Below are positions 55,113 through 63,510 of a stretch of 64,000 nucleotides of DNA, one piece after another; positions within the stretch are counted from its first letter, which is position 1, and each line of letters starts with the position of its first letter. Made by a program: the position numbers and the translations under genes. The notes under the pieces were generated by a model, which worked only from the letters and a program-made list of their open reading frames with translations, searched no databases and was not told the origin of the DNA. The stretch spans positions 2,790,001 to 2,854,000 of the forward strand of contig NZ_CP007213.1 in NCBI RefSeq assembly GCF_001411805.1, written 5' to 3'. This stretch comes from Burkholderia plantarii. GTDB lineage: Bacteria > Pseudomonadota > Gammaproteobacteria > Burkholderiales > Burkholderiaceae.

Positions 55113-55814
55113 TCAGCCGATCTGGTTCAGTTCGAACACGGCGTCGATCGCCGTGCCGTTCCAGCTGTATTCGAGATAAGCCGCGTGATGACAATCGCGC
55201 AGCATCGAGGTGCGGAACGCGGCGAGGCAGTCGCCGCCCGGGTCGCGTACCGACGGATAGACGAGCCCCGCGAAGCCGGCGCCGCGCACCATGCGGCCGA
55301 ACGCCTGCCCGACCGAATAGTCGACCGGGTCGAGCAGCGCCGGATCGCGGCCGGGCCAGTCGCGGATGTCGGCCGCCTCGCCCTGCGCCAGCACGGTGTA
55401 GAGCCGCATCTGCTGGCGCATCGGCGCCTCGCGCGTGGCGGCGAGGAACAGGCCGGTGTGGTGGCGCGTCTCGGCGATCGCGGTCTGGCGCGAGCGCGCG
55501 CAGTAGAACACGCCGTAACTGCCGTCGGAGAAGCGGCTGCCCTGCGGGTTCAGATGCGTGAAGGCGGCCATGATCGGGCCGTAGCCGGGGCCGAAGCGGC
55601 GCTCGCCGGCGGGCACCAGGTCGAGGTGGCCGACCTCGGCGCGCACGCGGTCGTTGGTCATCGCCTCGAGCGCGTAGAGCGCCTCGAAATCGTCGGCCGA
55701 CGCGACACGGTCGAACAGGTTGATGGCGGGAAAACGGGTGGGAATCACACGATAGGCGGGCGCCCAGTCGAGCCTCGAGACGGGCCAGCGGGTCGAGCAA
55801 TCGGCTGAAGTCAC
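55113..55814 (-). CDS. RES-domain toxin
   Basis: A 233-residue RES-family protein starting at GTG. RES toxins are NAD+-degrading or ADP-ribosylating enzymes with conserved Arg, Glu and Ser. The N-terminal [17 protein letters not shown] holds the Arg, [23 protein letters not shown] near residue 130 holds the Glu, and [14 protein letters not shown] holds the C-terminal Ser. It overlaps the antitoxin stop by four bases (GTGA), the usual antitoxin-first coupling. Its length is a little above the core domain. Toxicity is inferred from family and context. Confidence 0.85.
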   Translation of the reverse strand: MTSADCSTRWPVSRLDWAPAYRVIPTRFPAINLFDRVASADDFEALYALEAMTNDRVRAEVGHLDLVPAGERRFGPGYGPIMAAFTHLNPQGSRFSDGSYGVFYCARSRQTAIAETRHHTGLFLAATREAPMRQQMRLYTVLAQGEAADIRDWPGRDPALLDPVDYSVGQAFGRMVRGAGFAGLVYPSVRDPGGDCLAAFRTSMLRDCHHAAYLEYSWNGTAIDAVFELNQIG

Positions 55815-56233
55815 GCCCAGCCTCCCCGCACCGCGTCCAGGTACTGCCGCACCGCGAGCAGGTCGCCGACGTTGCCGGCCAGCATGCGGTCGAGCGCGCG
55901 GCCGCCGTTGAACGGCGCGGCCTGGTTCGGCCGCTTGAGCCAGCCGTCCGCCGCCTCGGGCGGCAGCAGGATCTGCAGTGCCTTGTAGATGCCGAGCACG
56001 AGCGACAGGCGCTCCAGCGTGTCGCGCGCGAGCCGCGCCGTCTGCGGCGAGGCCTTCCATTTGAAGAAGGTCGAGCGGCCCGGCGAGCCGAGCAGCACGA
56101 TCTGCTCGTCGGTCGACAGATCCCAGTCGCGAGCGATATTGAAGAACGCACGCAGGCCGGCGGCGGACATTTGCGCGGGCGTGGCGTCCGGCTGCGGAGC
56201 GGACGGAAGCGGGGTCGATACGGGTAGAGACAT
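55811..56233 (-). CDS. Xre/MbcA/ParS-type antitoxin (DUF2384)
   Basis: A 140-residue antitoxin. The N-terminal part is a divergent Xre-like helix-turn-helix ([27 protein letters not shown]). The C-terminal DUF2384 toxin-binding domain is [17 protein letters not shown] and [21 protein letters not shown]. It should neutralise the RES toxin and repress the operon. The start at 56233 (MSLPVSTPL) is 5 bases from the first operator half-site; a much longer in-frame start was rejected because it would place the operator inside the coding region. Confidence 0.85.
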   Translation of the reverse strand: MSLPVSTPLPSAPQPDATPAQMSAAGLRAFFNIARDWDLSTDEQIVLLGSPGRSTFFKWKASPQTARLARDTLERLSLVLGIYKALQILLPPEAADGWLKRPNQAAPFNGGRALDRMLAGNVGDLLAVRQYLDAVRGGWA

Positions 56234-56237
56234 GGCT

Positions 56238-56273
56238 GTTAGTCTCAAAGTGAATTGACTAACAAGATTAGTC
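56238..56273. promoter_or_regulatory. Operator of the RES/Xre module
   Basis: Three TTAGTC-type half-sites: GTTAGTC at 56238-56244, GACTAAC at 56257-56263 and TTAGTC at 56268-56273. The last two form a perfect inverted repeat with a 5-base spacer. Spacing of the outer sites suggests cooperative binding by the antitoxin. Confidence 0.7.
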
Positions 56274-56292
56274 CATTTTCGGATGATTGCAA
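56265..56292 (-). promoter_or_regulatory. Promoter of the RES/Xre module
   Basis: On the minus strand TTGCAA, a 16-base spacer and TAATCT; the -10 overlaps the operator, so antitoxin binding would block transcription. Confidence 0.5.
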
Positions 56293-56699
56293 GGGACCGA
56301 TGCCGGCGAATCGATGCGTGCGGCCGTGGAAAAGCGCCGCACGCAAATGGAGGCGGCAGATCCTTGATATGGGGACAGTATCGCGCAGACAGCAAAAACA
56401 CGGTGGCGCGCGCCGATCAAATCGGGGCACATGATCGGATCGCGCGGCGGCGGCGCGGTTCCGCTGCCGGGCCCCCGGGCGGTCGGGAAAACGAAAACGG
56501 CGGCGACACTCGCCGTGTCGCCGCCGTCTGGTTCAGCCTCCGCCCCGCCTGCCCGGTGCCTTTTCCACCGTCACCGGCCGGCTCTGGCCCGATCGCACCC
56601 CGCGCGGCCGGACCGCCCGCGTGGCATGACAAATCGTGTCATCGAACCGTCGCGAGCCGCCTGGGCCGCTCGAACCGCACCGCAGCCGCTTCGGCCGCC

Positions 56700-57617
56700 T
56701 CAAGCCGTGCCGAGCCGCCGCCGCACCGCCGGGACCGACGGCTCGGCCCACGCGGCCTGCCGCGCCTCGTTCTCGGCCACCAGCTGCGCGACCTTCGCCA
56801 GATGATGGCGATTGTCGTGATCCCACGGATGGAAATCGGCCCGGAAGAAGCTCAGCCACTCGCGCGCGATGCGCGGGAACACGCCGTGGCGCGGACCGTA
56901 CAGGAAGCGGATCACGCGCCCCATGCCGCGCACGCGGTGGTCGGCGGTGCGGTCAGCGCGGATCAGCCGCGTGTGGATCAGGAACACCGTGGGCCAGAAC
57001 GTCAGCGTGGTCAGCAGGTAGGTGCCGATGCGGATCAGGTAGCGCTTCGGCCCCGGCGCCATCACCGCGTTCCAGACGTCGAACGACACCGCCTTGTGCT
57101 CGGTTTCCTCCAGCGCGTGCCAGATCCACATCTGCCGGTAGCCGTCCTCGGCGCCGTCGAGTCGCGACGGATCGTCGAGCAGCAGCCCGGCCAGCATCGC
57201 CGTGTAATGCTCGGCGGCCACCGTGTGGGCGAGCTGCATCGAATGCGGCATCACCCGCTTCATCCAGCCGAGCACCTTCCAGACGCGCTGGTCGAGCTTG
57301 CGCGCCGGCAGCCGGTTGGCCTGCAGCATCTCGTTGTATTCCACGTGCTCGCGCGTATGCATCGCCTCCTGGCCGATGAAGCCCTGCACCTGCTGCCTGA
57401 GCACGGGATCGTCGATGCGGTCGCGGTAATTGCGCACCGAATCCATGAAGAAGCGCTCGCCGGCCGGAAACAGCAGCGACAGCGCGTTGAAGAAGTGCGT
57501 GACGGCCGGCCCCTGGCCGTGCCAATCCTTGGCGCGCTCGACCGGCAGCGGAAAGCGCAGGTCCCGACGCACGGGCATGATGCCGGCCGCGACGGCGGCG
57601 GCGGACGAATCGGACAT
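56700..57617 (-). CDS. PF10118-type metal-dependent hydrolase
   Basis: A 305-residue all-helical protein of the putative metal-dependent hydrolase family PF10118. Its metal ligands are recognisable as IGQEAMHTREHVEYNEM near residue 89, TVAAEHYTAMLAG near 138, and HALEETEHKAVSFDVW near 175, a ferritin-like Glu/His pattern. The start at 57617 (MSDSSAA) was preferred over one seven codons earlier. A perfect 18-bp palindrome lies 85 bases upstream. Function is unknown; in many genomes the gene is regulated by a TetR-type repressor, which is absent here. Confidence 0.82.
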   Translation of the reverse strand: MSDSSAAAVAAGIMPVRRDLRFPLPVERAKDWHGQGPAVTHFFNALSLLFPAGERFFMDSVRNYRDRIDDPVLRQQVQGFIGQEAMHTREHVEYNEMLQANRLPARKLDQRVWKVLGWMKRVMPHSMQLAHTVAAEHYTAMLAGLLLDDPSRLDGAEDGYRQMWIWHALEETEHKAVSFDVWNAVMAPGPKRYLIRIGTYLLTTLTFWPTVFLIHTRLIRADRTADHRVRGMGRVIRFLYGPRHGVFPRIAREWLSFFRADFHPWDHDNRHHLAKVAQLVAENEARQAAWAEPSVPAVRRRLGTA

Positions 57618-57701
57618 CGTCGAGGCTCCTTGCGGCACGCGACGCGTCCCGCCGCCCGGGCGGCTGGCCCGGGTCGCGGGGCGGATCGCGCGCCAAATCG
57701 A

Positions 57702-57719
57702 TTACATTGAACAATGTAA
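57702..57719. promoter_or_regulatory. 18-bp perfect palindrome upstream of the PF10118 gene
   Basis: TTACATTG-AA-CAATGTAA, eight bases per arm with a 2-base centre, in an otherwise very GC-rich stretch. It has the form of a TetR-family operator. Confidence 0.6.
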
Positions 57720-58152
57720 AGATACGGCGATTCGTCGCATCCGCGCAAGTCCCGGCTTAGTGCCGTGCTTCCAAACGGCGCGTGCCGCGCGGGGGCCCGC
57801 CGGGCCTGGGCGGCAGGCCCGGCTTGAAACCGGCGAGGTCTGGGGAACGGTGTCGGGCCGGGTGGCGCGCCGTGAAAAATCGGCGGCGGCGGCAAAAATA
57901 CAACGCCCGGCTCATGGGTCGAACGCCAGGCGGCTCGGCCGTGCCCGCGATCGGTGCCGGTTTGCCGGCGGCGAACCCGCGCGGCGCGCGCCGGACACGC
58001 GAACGCCACCGCCGAACGCCGGCGGCTCGCCTCGCTCGCGCGAAACCGGCGCAGCGGGCCCGCCTCCTCCGTTCGGACGGCCCCCGACATCGGCGCGGCG
58101 TCCCGCCCGGCGTCGCCCCGGTCGTGGCCCCCGCGGCGGCGCGCGCCGCCGC
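57720..58152. other. GC-rich intergenic region without a gene
   Basis: About 430 bases of very GC-rich sequence; open frames here are Arg/Ala/Pro-rich and carry no recognisable motif. A regulator might be expected next to the palindrome, but I found none. Confidence 0.5.
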
Positions 58153-58875
58153 TCAGGCCGCCGCGGCCTCGCCCTCGACGGGCGGCACGAAGATATAGCC
58201 GCGCCCGCGCATCGTCTGGATATGGCGCGGCCGGTCGCGATCGTCCTCGATCAGCGCGCGCAGCCGGAACACCAGCACGTCGAGACCGCGCTCGGAGCGC
58301 GATTCGTCGCCGACCTGCAGCAGGCCCAGCAGCGTCGAGCGCGACAGCACCTGCAGCGGATGGCTCACGAACGCCTTCAGCAACGCGAATTCGCTGGGCC
58401 GCAGCCCCAGGTCGCGGCCGTGCTTCCTGGCGCGCCGGCCGGCGAAATCGATCTCGATCGGCCCGATCGTGCGCGGCGGCGGCACCACCATCACCCCCGC
58501 CGAGGGGCCGACCGGCCGGTGCAGGATGGTGCGGATCCGCGTCGACAGTTCGAGCAGGTTCACGGGTACGGCCAGATAGTCGTCGGCGCCGAATTCGAGC
58601 GCGACCACCTTGTCGCTGACGTCGGGCTCGTCGCCGACCACCACCACCGGCATCGTGTAGCCGGCCGCGCGCAGCTGGCGCAGCGCAGCGTAGGTGTCGG
58701 GAATCATCGGCCCGGCGCGCATCACGATCGCCGACGGGCACTCGCGCTGCACGCGCTCGACCAGGGTGGCGGCCGAATACCAGACGGACATCTCCATCCG
58801 GTGCTTGCTGAAATGCGTGCGCATGGCGTCGCGCACGGCTTCGTTCGACTCGATGACGAGAACGTTGATACTCAT
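58153..58875 (-). CDS. Atypical OmpR-family response regulator
   Basis: A 240-residue regulator with a receiver-like domain and an OmpR-type winged helix (LGLRPSEFALLKAFVSHP; RHIQTMRGRGYIF). The receiver has lost its phosphorylation chemistry: the position of the acceptor Asp reads AIVMRAGPM (Arg53), and the conserved Lys of the KPF motif is Val103 (YLAVPVNL). The acidic pocket is also weakened (VIESNEAV). It cannot be regulated by normal phosphotransfer. It is divergent from the BaeS-like kinase gene and separated from it by 326 bases, so it may respond to a different signal or act constitutively. Confidence 0.85.
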   Translation of the reverse strand: MSINVLVIESNEAVRDAMRTHFSKHRMEMSVWYSAATLVERVQRECPSAIVMRAGPMIPDTYAALRQLRAAGYTMPVVVVGDEPDVSDKVVALEFGADDYLAVPVNLLELSTRIRTILHRPVGPSAGVMVVPPPRTIGPIEIDFAGRRARKHGRDLGLRPSEFALLKAFVSHPLQVLSRSTLLGLLQVGDESRSERGLDVLVFRLRALIEDDRDRPRHIQTMRGRGYIFVPPVEGEAAAA

Positions 58876-59201
58876 GGACGATCCGTTTTTATCAATGGCG
58901 TCGAGGCGGATTCAAGGCGAGACGGCGCCCGGTGGCGCCGCTGCCGCGCGACGCCGTCCGGGACGTGGCGCGAGCGGTTCGAGACTAAATCCGCAATGCG
59001 CATCAAAAATGGGGGAATTGAGGAGAAAATATGGAATCGGCCACCGTGCCGCCGCACGCCGCGCGCAAAAGACGGACAATCCGCGGCTGACCACGACGGC
59101 GCGCGGCCAGGTTTGGCCCGCGCCCGCCGGCCCGGGCCGGCCGCACCGCCCCGCCATCGCGCGCCACCACCGCCCGCCATCGCTCGCCTCGCCCATCCAG
59201 C
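58876..59201. other. Divergent intergenic region between regulator and kinase genes
   Basis: About 325 bases. I see no gene or strong repeat; it should contain both promoters and possibly binding sites for the atypical regulator. Confidence 0.4.
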
Positions 59202-61031
59202 ATGAAAGTCGGACTCACGTCGAAACTGTTCCTCGCGATCCTCGTCACCTGCATCGCCGTCGCGCTGGCGATGAGCGCAGCGATGCGCTACAGCTTCGAG
59301 AGCGGCTTCGGCCGCTACCTCGTGGGGCGCGACGACGAGCTGGTGGATCGCGTGACGAAGGCGCTCGAACACGATTACGCGGAACACGGCAACTGGGCGT
59401 TCGTCACCGACCGGCCCGCCGCGTGGCAGACCTTCATGCGTTCGGTCGCGCCGATCCTGCCGCGCGCGGCGAGCGGCGCCGAGCACGCCGACGAATGGGA
59501 TCCGGCGGGCTGGGGCGGCCTGGCGCCGGACGGTCGCCACGGCCCGCGCTGGCCCGGCGACGGGTTCGCCGCGCCGGACGGCGGCGGCGCGGGCTGGCCC
59601 GGCGCGGCGGGCGGGCCACCGCGCGCCGCCGGCAGGACCGAAGATCGGGGTGGTGAGCGAAGCGGCGGCCAAGGCGATGACCTGAACGGCGGCGGCAATG
59701 ACGGCGGCCGGCCCGGTGCGCCGCCGCATGACGGCGCCGGCCACGACACCCAGGATGCCGCCCGCCCCGCGCCGGCCTCGACGGCCAACGCGCCCTGGCC
59801 GCCCGACGCTCGCGGCGGCACCCGTCCGGCCTGGAGGGACGGCGCGCCGCACGAGCCCGGCTGGCCGCCCGGCGCGCCCGCCTTCGCGAGCGGCGCCGTC
59901 CCGCGCGGCGGCTGGCACGGCGGCCCGCCCGGCTTCCGGCATCCGCCGCCGATCGCGCTCTACGACGCCGCCAGGCACCGCATCGCCGGCTATCCGCCGC
60001 CGCCCGACACGCCGCTGCACGCGTTGCGCGCGAACGGCGCGGTGGTCGGCTGGCTCGCCGTCGCGAAGCCGGGCGGCTTCTTCTACGAGGCCGACCGGCG
60101 CTTCCAGACCCAGCAGCTGCGCGCCACCTGGCTCATCGCGATCGCGGCCGTGCTGCTCTCGGCGCTGGTCGCGATCGTGCTGGCGCGGCGCATCCTCGCG
60201 CCGGTCCGGCGCATCGTCCACGCCACCCACGAGCTGGCCGACGGCCACTACGCGGTGCGCGTCCCCGAGCACGGCGGCGACGAGCTGGGCCGGCTCGCGG
60301 CCGACTTCAACCGGCTCGCGGCCGCGCTGGCGGCGGCCGAGCGCGCGCGCCGCGACTTCTTCGCCGACATCTCGCACGAGCTGCGCACGCCGCTGGCGGT
60401 GCTGCGCGGCGAGCTGGAAGCGCTCGAGGACGGCGTGCGCCGCCCCGATGCGGCCACCTTCGCCTCGCTGCAGGCCGAGATCGCGCTGCTCAGCAAGCTG
60501 ATCGACGATCTGCACGAGCTGTCGCTGGCCGACATCGGCGCGCTCTCGTTCGAGATGATTCCGGTCGACGTCGCGCGGGTGGCCGAGATCACGGCCGAAT
60601 CGTTCGGCGAGCGGTTCGGCGCGAAGCGGATCACGCTCGACGCACGGATCCCGCGCGAGCCGGTGCCGATCTCGGGCGACCCGCACCGGCTCGCGCAGCT
60701 GCTGCAGAATCTGCTGGAAAACGCGCTGCGCTACACCGACCCGGGCGGCCAGGTGCGGATCACGGTGGAGGCCGACGGCGAGCAGACCCGCGTCGACGTG
60801 CTCGACTCGCATCCGGGCGTGCCCGACGCGATGCTGCCGCGCGTGTTCGACCGGCTGTTCCGCGTGGACGTCTCGCGCAGCCGGCAGAGCGGCGGCTCGG
60901 GCCTGGGCCTCGCGCTCGGCAAGCACATCGTCGAGGCGCACGGCGGCAGCATCGCCGCGCGCCGTTCCCCGCTCGGCGGTCTCTGGATCCTGATGCGGTT
61001 CCCCTCCCTGAAGCCCGACCATGAACACTGA
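59202..61031 (+). CDS. BaeS-like sensor histidine kinase with a low-complexity sensor insert
   Basis: A 609-residue inner-membrane kinase. The first transmembrane helix is at residues 8-28 and the second near 305-330 (LIAIAAVLLSALVAIVLA). The periplasmic loop between them contains about 150 residues very rich in Gly, Pro, Asp and Arg. A HAMP domain follows (RRILAPVRRIVHATHELA), then the H-box FFADISHELRTPLAVLRGE, the N-box LLQNLLENALRYT and the G2 box GGSGLGLAL. The G1 box reads DSHPGVP instead of DSGPGVP. It overlaps the downstream response regulator by 11 bases, giving a standard kinase-regulator pair. Confidence 0.87.
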   Translation: MKVGLTSKLFLAILVTCIAVALAMSAAMRYSFESGFGRYLVGRDDELVDRVTKALEHDYAEHGNWAFVTDRPAAWQTFMRSVAPILPRAASGAEHADEWDPAGWGGLAPDGRHGPRWPGDGFAAPDGGGAGWPGAAGGPPRAAGRTEDRGGERSGGQGDDLNGGGNDGGRPGAPPHDGAGHDTQDAARPAPASTANAPWPPDARGGTRPAWRDGAPHEPGWPPGAPAFASGAVPRGGWHGGPPGFRHPPPIALYDAARHRIAGYPPPPDTPLHALRANGAVVGWLAVAKPGGFFYEADRRFQTQQLRATWLIAIAAVLLSALVAIVLARRILAPVRRIVHATHELADGHYAVRVPEHGGDELGRLAADFNRLAAALAAAERARRDFFADISHELRTPLAVLRGELEALEDGVRRPDAATFASLQAEIALLSKLIDDLHELSLADIGALSFEMIPVDVARVAEITAESFGERFGAKRITLDARIPREPVPISGDPHRLAQLLQNLLENALRYTDPGGQVRITVEADGEQTRVDVLDSHPGVPDAMLPRVFDRLFRVDVSRSRQSGGSGLGLALGKHIVEAHGGSIAARRSPLGGLWILMRFPSLKPDHEH

Positions 61032-61761
61032 CCGTCGCGGCCCGTCGATCCTGATCGTCGAGGACGAGCCGAAGCTCTCCGCGCTGCTCGTGGACTACCT
61101 GCATGCGGAAGGCTATGCCACCGCGATCGTCGCGGACGGCCGCGAGGTGGTGCCGCACGTGCGCGCGCATGCGCCGGCGCTGGTGCTGCTCGACCTGATG
61201 CTGCCGGGGCGCGGCGGCCTGGACATCTGCCGCGAGCTGCGTACCTTCTCGACCACGCCGGTAATCATCCTGACCGCGCGCGTGGACGAGATCGACCGGC
61301 TGCTCGGCCTCGAACTCGGCGCCGACGACTACGTCTGCAAGCCGTTCAGCCCGCGCGAGGTGGTGGCGCGCGTGAAGGCGATCCTGCGCCGCATCGACAA
61401 CGCGACGAAGCCGACGCCCGGCGAGCCGGCGGCAACGCCGTTCGAGATCGATCCGGACCATCACGTCGCGCGGCTCGACGGCCGCAACCTGCACCTGACG
61501 CCGGTGGAGCTGCGCCTGCTCGCGCTGCTGGTGGACAACCCGGGGCGCATCTATTCGCGCGACTTCCTGCTGCGGCGGCTCTACGACGACCATCGCGTGG
61601 TCACCGACCGCACCGTGGACAGCCACGTGAAGAACCTGCGACGCAAGCTGCAGGCGGTGCGGCCCGAGCGCGACTTCATCCGCTCGATCTACGGCGTCGG
61701 CTATCAGTTCGAACTCGAGGGGGAAACGGACGAGGCGGCGCGGCGCGCGCCAGGCCGCTGA
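61021..61761 (+). CDS. OmpR-family response regulator (BaeR-like)
   Basis: A 246-residue regulator with an intact receiver: acidic pocket IVEDEPKL, phospho-acceptor Asp in LVLLDLMLPG, and Lys in VCKPFSP. The C-terminal winged helix includes HLTPVELRLLALLVDNPGR and DSHVKNLRRKL, ending IRSIYGVGYQFE. It overlaps the kinase gene by 11 bases and is its obvious partner. In BaeSR-like systems the regulon covers envelope stress and efflux; whether that holds here is not known. Confidence 0.92.
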   Translation: MNTDRRGPSILIVEDEPKLSALLVDYLHAEGYATAIVADGREVVPHVRAHAPALVLLDLMLPGRGGLDICRELRTFSTTPVIILTARVDEIDRLLGLELGADDYVCKPFSPREVVARVKAILRRIDNATKPTPGEPAATPFEIDPDHHVARLDGRNLHLTPVELRLLALLVDNPGRIYSRDFLLRRLYDDHRVVTDRTVDSHVKNLRRKLQAVRPERDFIRSIYGVGYQFELEGETDEAARRAPGR

Positions 61762-61797
61762 CAGCGGCGCCCCGTCACGAGAAACCGGAACGGCGCG

Positions 61798-62445
61798 TCA
61801 ATGCTGGCCGTTGACGACGCAAAAATCGGCCGGCACCGAGCCGCCCAACACGAGATCGACGTTCGGCAGGTCGTTGCCGTCGAGCTTGGCGAGGATCGCC
61901 GCTTCGTCCATCCCGTAGCCGTGCCAGCGCGCGGCGAGCCGCTCGACCAGCACCGCGCGCGGCACCTCGAGCATCACGGTGGTGTCGAACGCGGCGCGCA
62001 GCGGCGCCCAGGCGGCATCGTCGAGCAGCAGGTAGTTGCCCTCCACCACCACGATGCGCGCCGCCGCCGGCACGATCGCCGCGCCCGCGCGCGCGATCTC
62101 GATCTCGCGATCGAACACCGGCACGGCGACATCGCGGCCGTCGTCGGCGGCGAGCCGCGCGAGCATCGCGGCCAGGCCGTCGACGTCGAACGTATGCGGC
62201 GCGCCCTTGCGCGCGCGCTGGCCGCGCGCGTTCAGCACGCGATCGTCGTAGTGGAAGCCGTCCATCGCCAGCAGCGCCGCGTGGCCGGGCGCGCCGTCGT
62301 TGAGCGCCGCCACCAGCCGCGCGGCGAACGTGCTCTTGCCGGCGCCGGGCGGCCCCGCCACGGCCACCAGCCGGCGCGCGCCCGGCGCCGCGTCGCGCAG
62401 TTGCGCGAGCAGCGCCGCGAACCCGATCTCGCGTGTCGTGCTCAT
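61798..62445 (-). CDS. P-loop nucleoside/sugar kinase family protein
   Basis: A 215-residue kinase of the uridine-kinase/phosphoribulokinase-like group. Walker A is VAGPPGAGKSTFAARLVA near residue 28, and LLAMDGFHYDDRVLNARGQRARKGAPHTFD and VVVEGNYLLLD are the substrate and Walker B-type regions of the YggC/FrcK-like subgroup. In sugar-transport operons such kinases accompany ABC transporters and isomerases. The upstream isomerase gene here is decayed, so the kinase may have lost its pathway. The start at 62445 (MSTTREIG) is the first ATG before the fold. Confidence 0.8.
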   Translation of the reverse strand: MSTTREIGFAALLAQLRDAAPGARRLVAVAGPPGAGKSTFAARLVAALNDGAPGHAALLAMDGFHYDDRVLNARGQRARKGAPHTFDVDGLAAMLARLAADDGRDVAVPVFDREIEIARAGAAIVPAAARIVVVEGNYLLLDDAAWAPLRAAFDTTVMLEVPRAVLVERLAARWHGYGMDEAAILAKLDGNDLPNVDLVLGGSVPADFCVVNGQH

Positions 62446-63030
62446 GGCAGACGGCCGCGTCCGGCCTGCCGGAGCGCCTCCCGCATGGACCTCGGCCGGG
62501 CGCGCGCGCAGCGCAGCGCGTGCGAGACCGGATCGCGCCCGTCTTCCCGGAGCTTGCGCCCGCTCGCGTGGATTGCTTCGAGCGGCTGCCCGATCGCACG
62601 CGACGAAAAGCACTCGCGCGGACTCGGCCCCGCGCGGCCCGAGCACACCGGCGCGCGGAACACCTCCGCGAAGTCGATGCTGCCCGAGCCCAGGTGGCCG
62701 CGATGCGGATCGCCGCCATGGACATCACCGAGATGCGCGCCGGTTTCGCGTATCGCCGTCATCACGTCGGATTCCTCGATGTTCATATGACACAGGGGTG
62801 CAGGTGGACTGTCACGCTCGGCCGGCCGATCCGCTCGCACGCAGCGGTTGACCACTTCGGGGCCGCGCATGATGCCGTCGCGCGCGGCGGCCCCGGCGAC
62901 CCGGCCGAGGATCTCCACCGACATCGCCACGCCGGCCGCCGTGGCCGGCACGAAGTTCTTCCGGAACGCGGGGTAGAGAATACCGCAGACGTGGCGCGCG
63001 CCGCATTCGAACGCCCCGCCCGCGCATGCC
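62446..63030 (-). pseudogene. Sugar phosphate isomerase/epimerase remnant
   Basis: On the minus strand, upstream of the kinase gene, fragments of a xylose-isomerase-like TIM barrel are visible. [19 protein letters not shown] starts near 63020. [15 protein letters not shown] and PEVVNRC follow, then a short unrelated stretch, then HMNIEESDVMTAIRETGA and GSGSIDFAEVFRA, and finally, after another frame disturbance, FSSRAIGQPLEAI. The N-terminal 80 or so residues are absent, at least one internal segment is deleted and one frame is shifted. Intact members epimerise ketoses such as tagatose or psicose. With the adjacent kinase this was probably a sugar-catabolic unit. Confidence 0.65.
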
Positions 63031-63112
63031 GGCGGGCACGGAAACCGAAGCCGCGACGCCCGCGCCCGGCTCCCCTACAATGGCGGTTTTCCGTTCAATT
63101 CAGGAGTTGCAG

Positions 63113-63454
63113 ATGACCGTCGTCACCACCGATTCGGGCCTCAAGTATGAAGAACTGACCGAAGGCACGGGCGCCGAGGCCAAGAGCGGCCAGTCCGTCA
63201 CCGTCCACTACACGGGCTGGCTGACCGACGGCCAGAAGTTTGATTCGAGCAAGGACCGCAACGACCCGTTCGTGTTCGTGCTGGGCGGCGGCATGGTCAT
63301 CAAGGGCTGGGACGAAGGCGTCCAGGGCATGAAGGTGGGCGGCACGCGCCGCCTGACGATCCCGGCCGCGCTCGGCTACGGCGCGCGCGGCGCGGGCGGC
63401 GTGATTCCGCCGAACGCCACGCTGGTGTTCGAAGTCGAGCTGCTGGCCGTCTGA
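63113..63454 (+). CDS. FKBP-type peptidyl-prolyl isomerase
   Basis: A 113-residue single-domain FKBP. The order [38 protein letters not shown], and [19 protein letters not shown] matches the family, with the prolyl-binding aromatic residues present. It has no signal peptide, so it is cytoplasmic. A TACAAT -10 is at 63075-63080 and AGGAG lies 7 bases before the ATG. The gene is short and monocistronic. Confidence 0.95.
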   Translation: MTVVTTDSGLKYEELTEGTGAEAKSGQSVTVHYTGWLTDGQKFDSSKDRNDPFVFVLGGGMVIKGWDEGVQGMKVGGTRRLTIPAALGYGARGAGGVIPPNATLVFEVELLAV

Positions 63455-63510
63455 GGCCGGCGCACCGGGCCGCTCCTCGCGCCTTGTCGCCGCCTCACGC
63501 GCCATCCACG

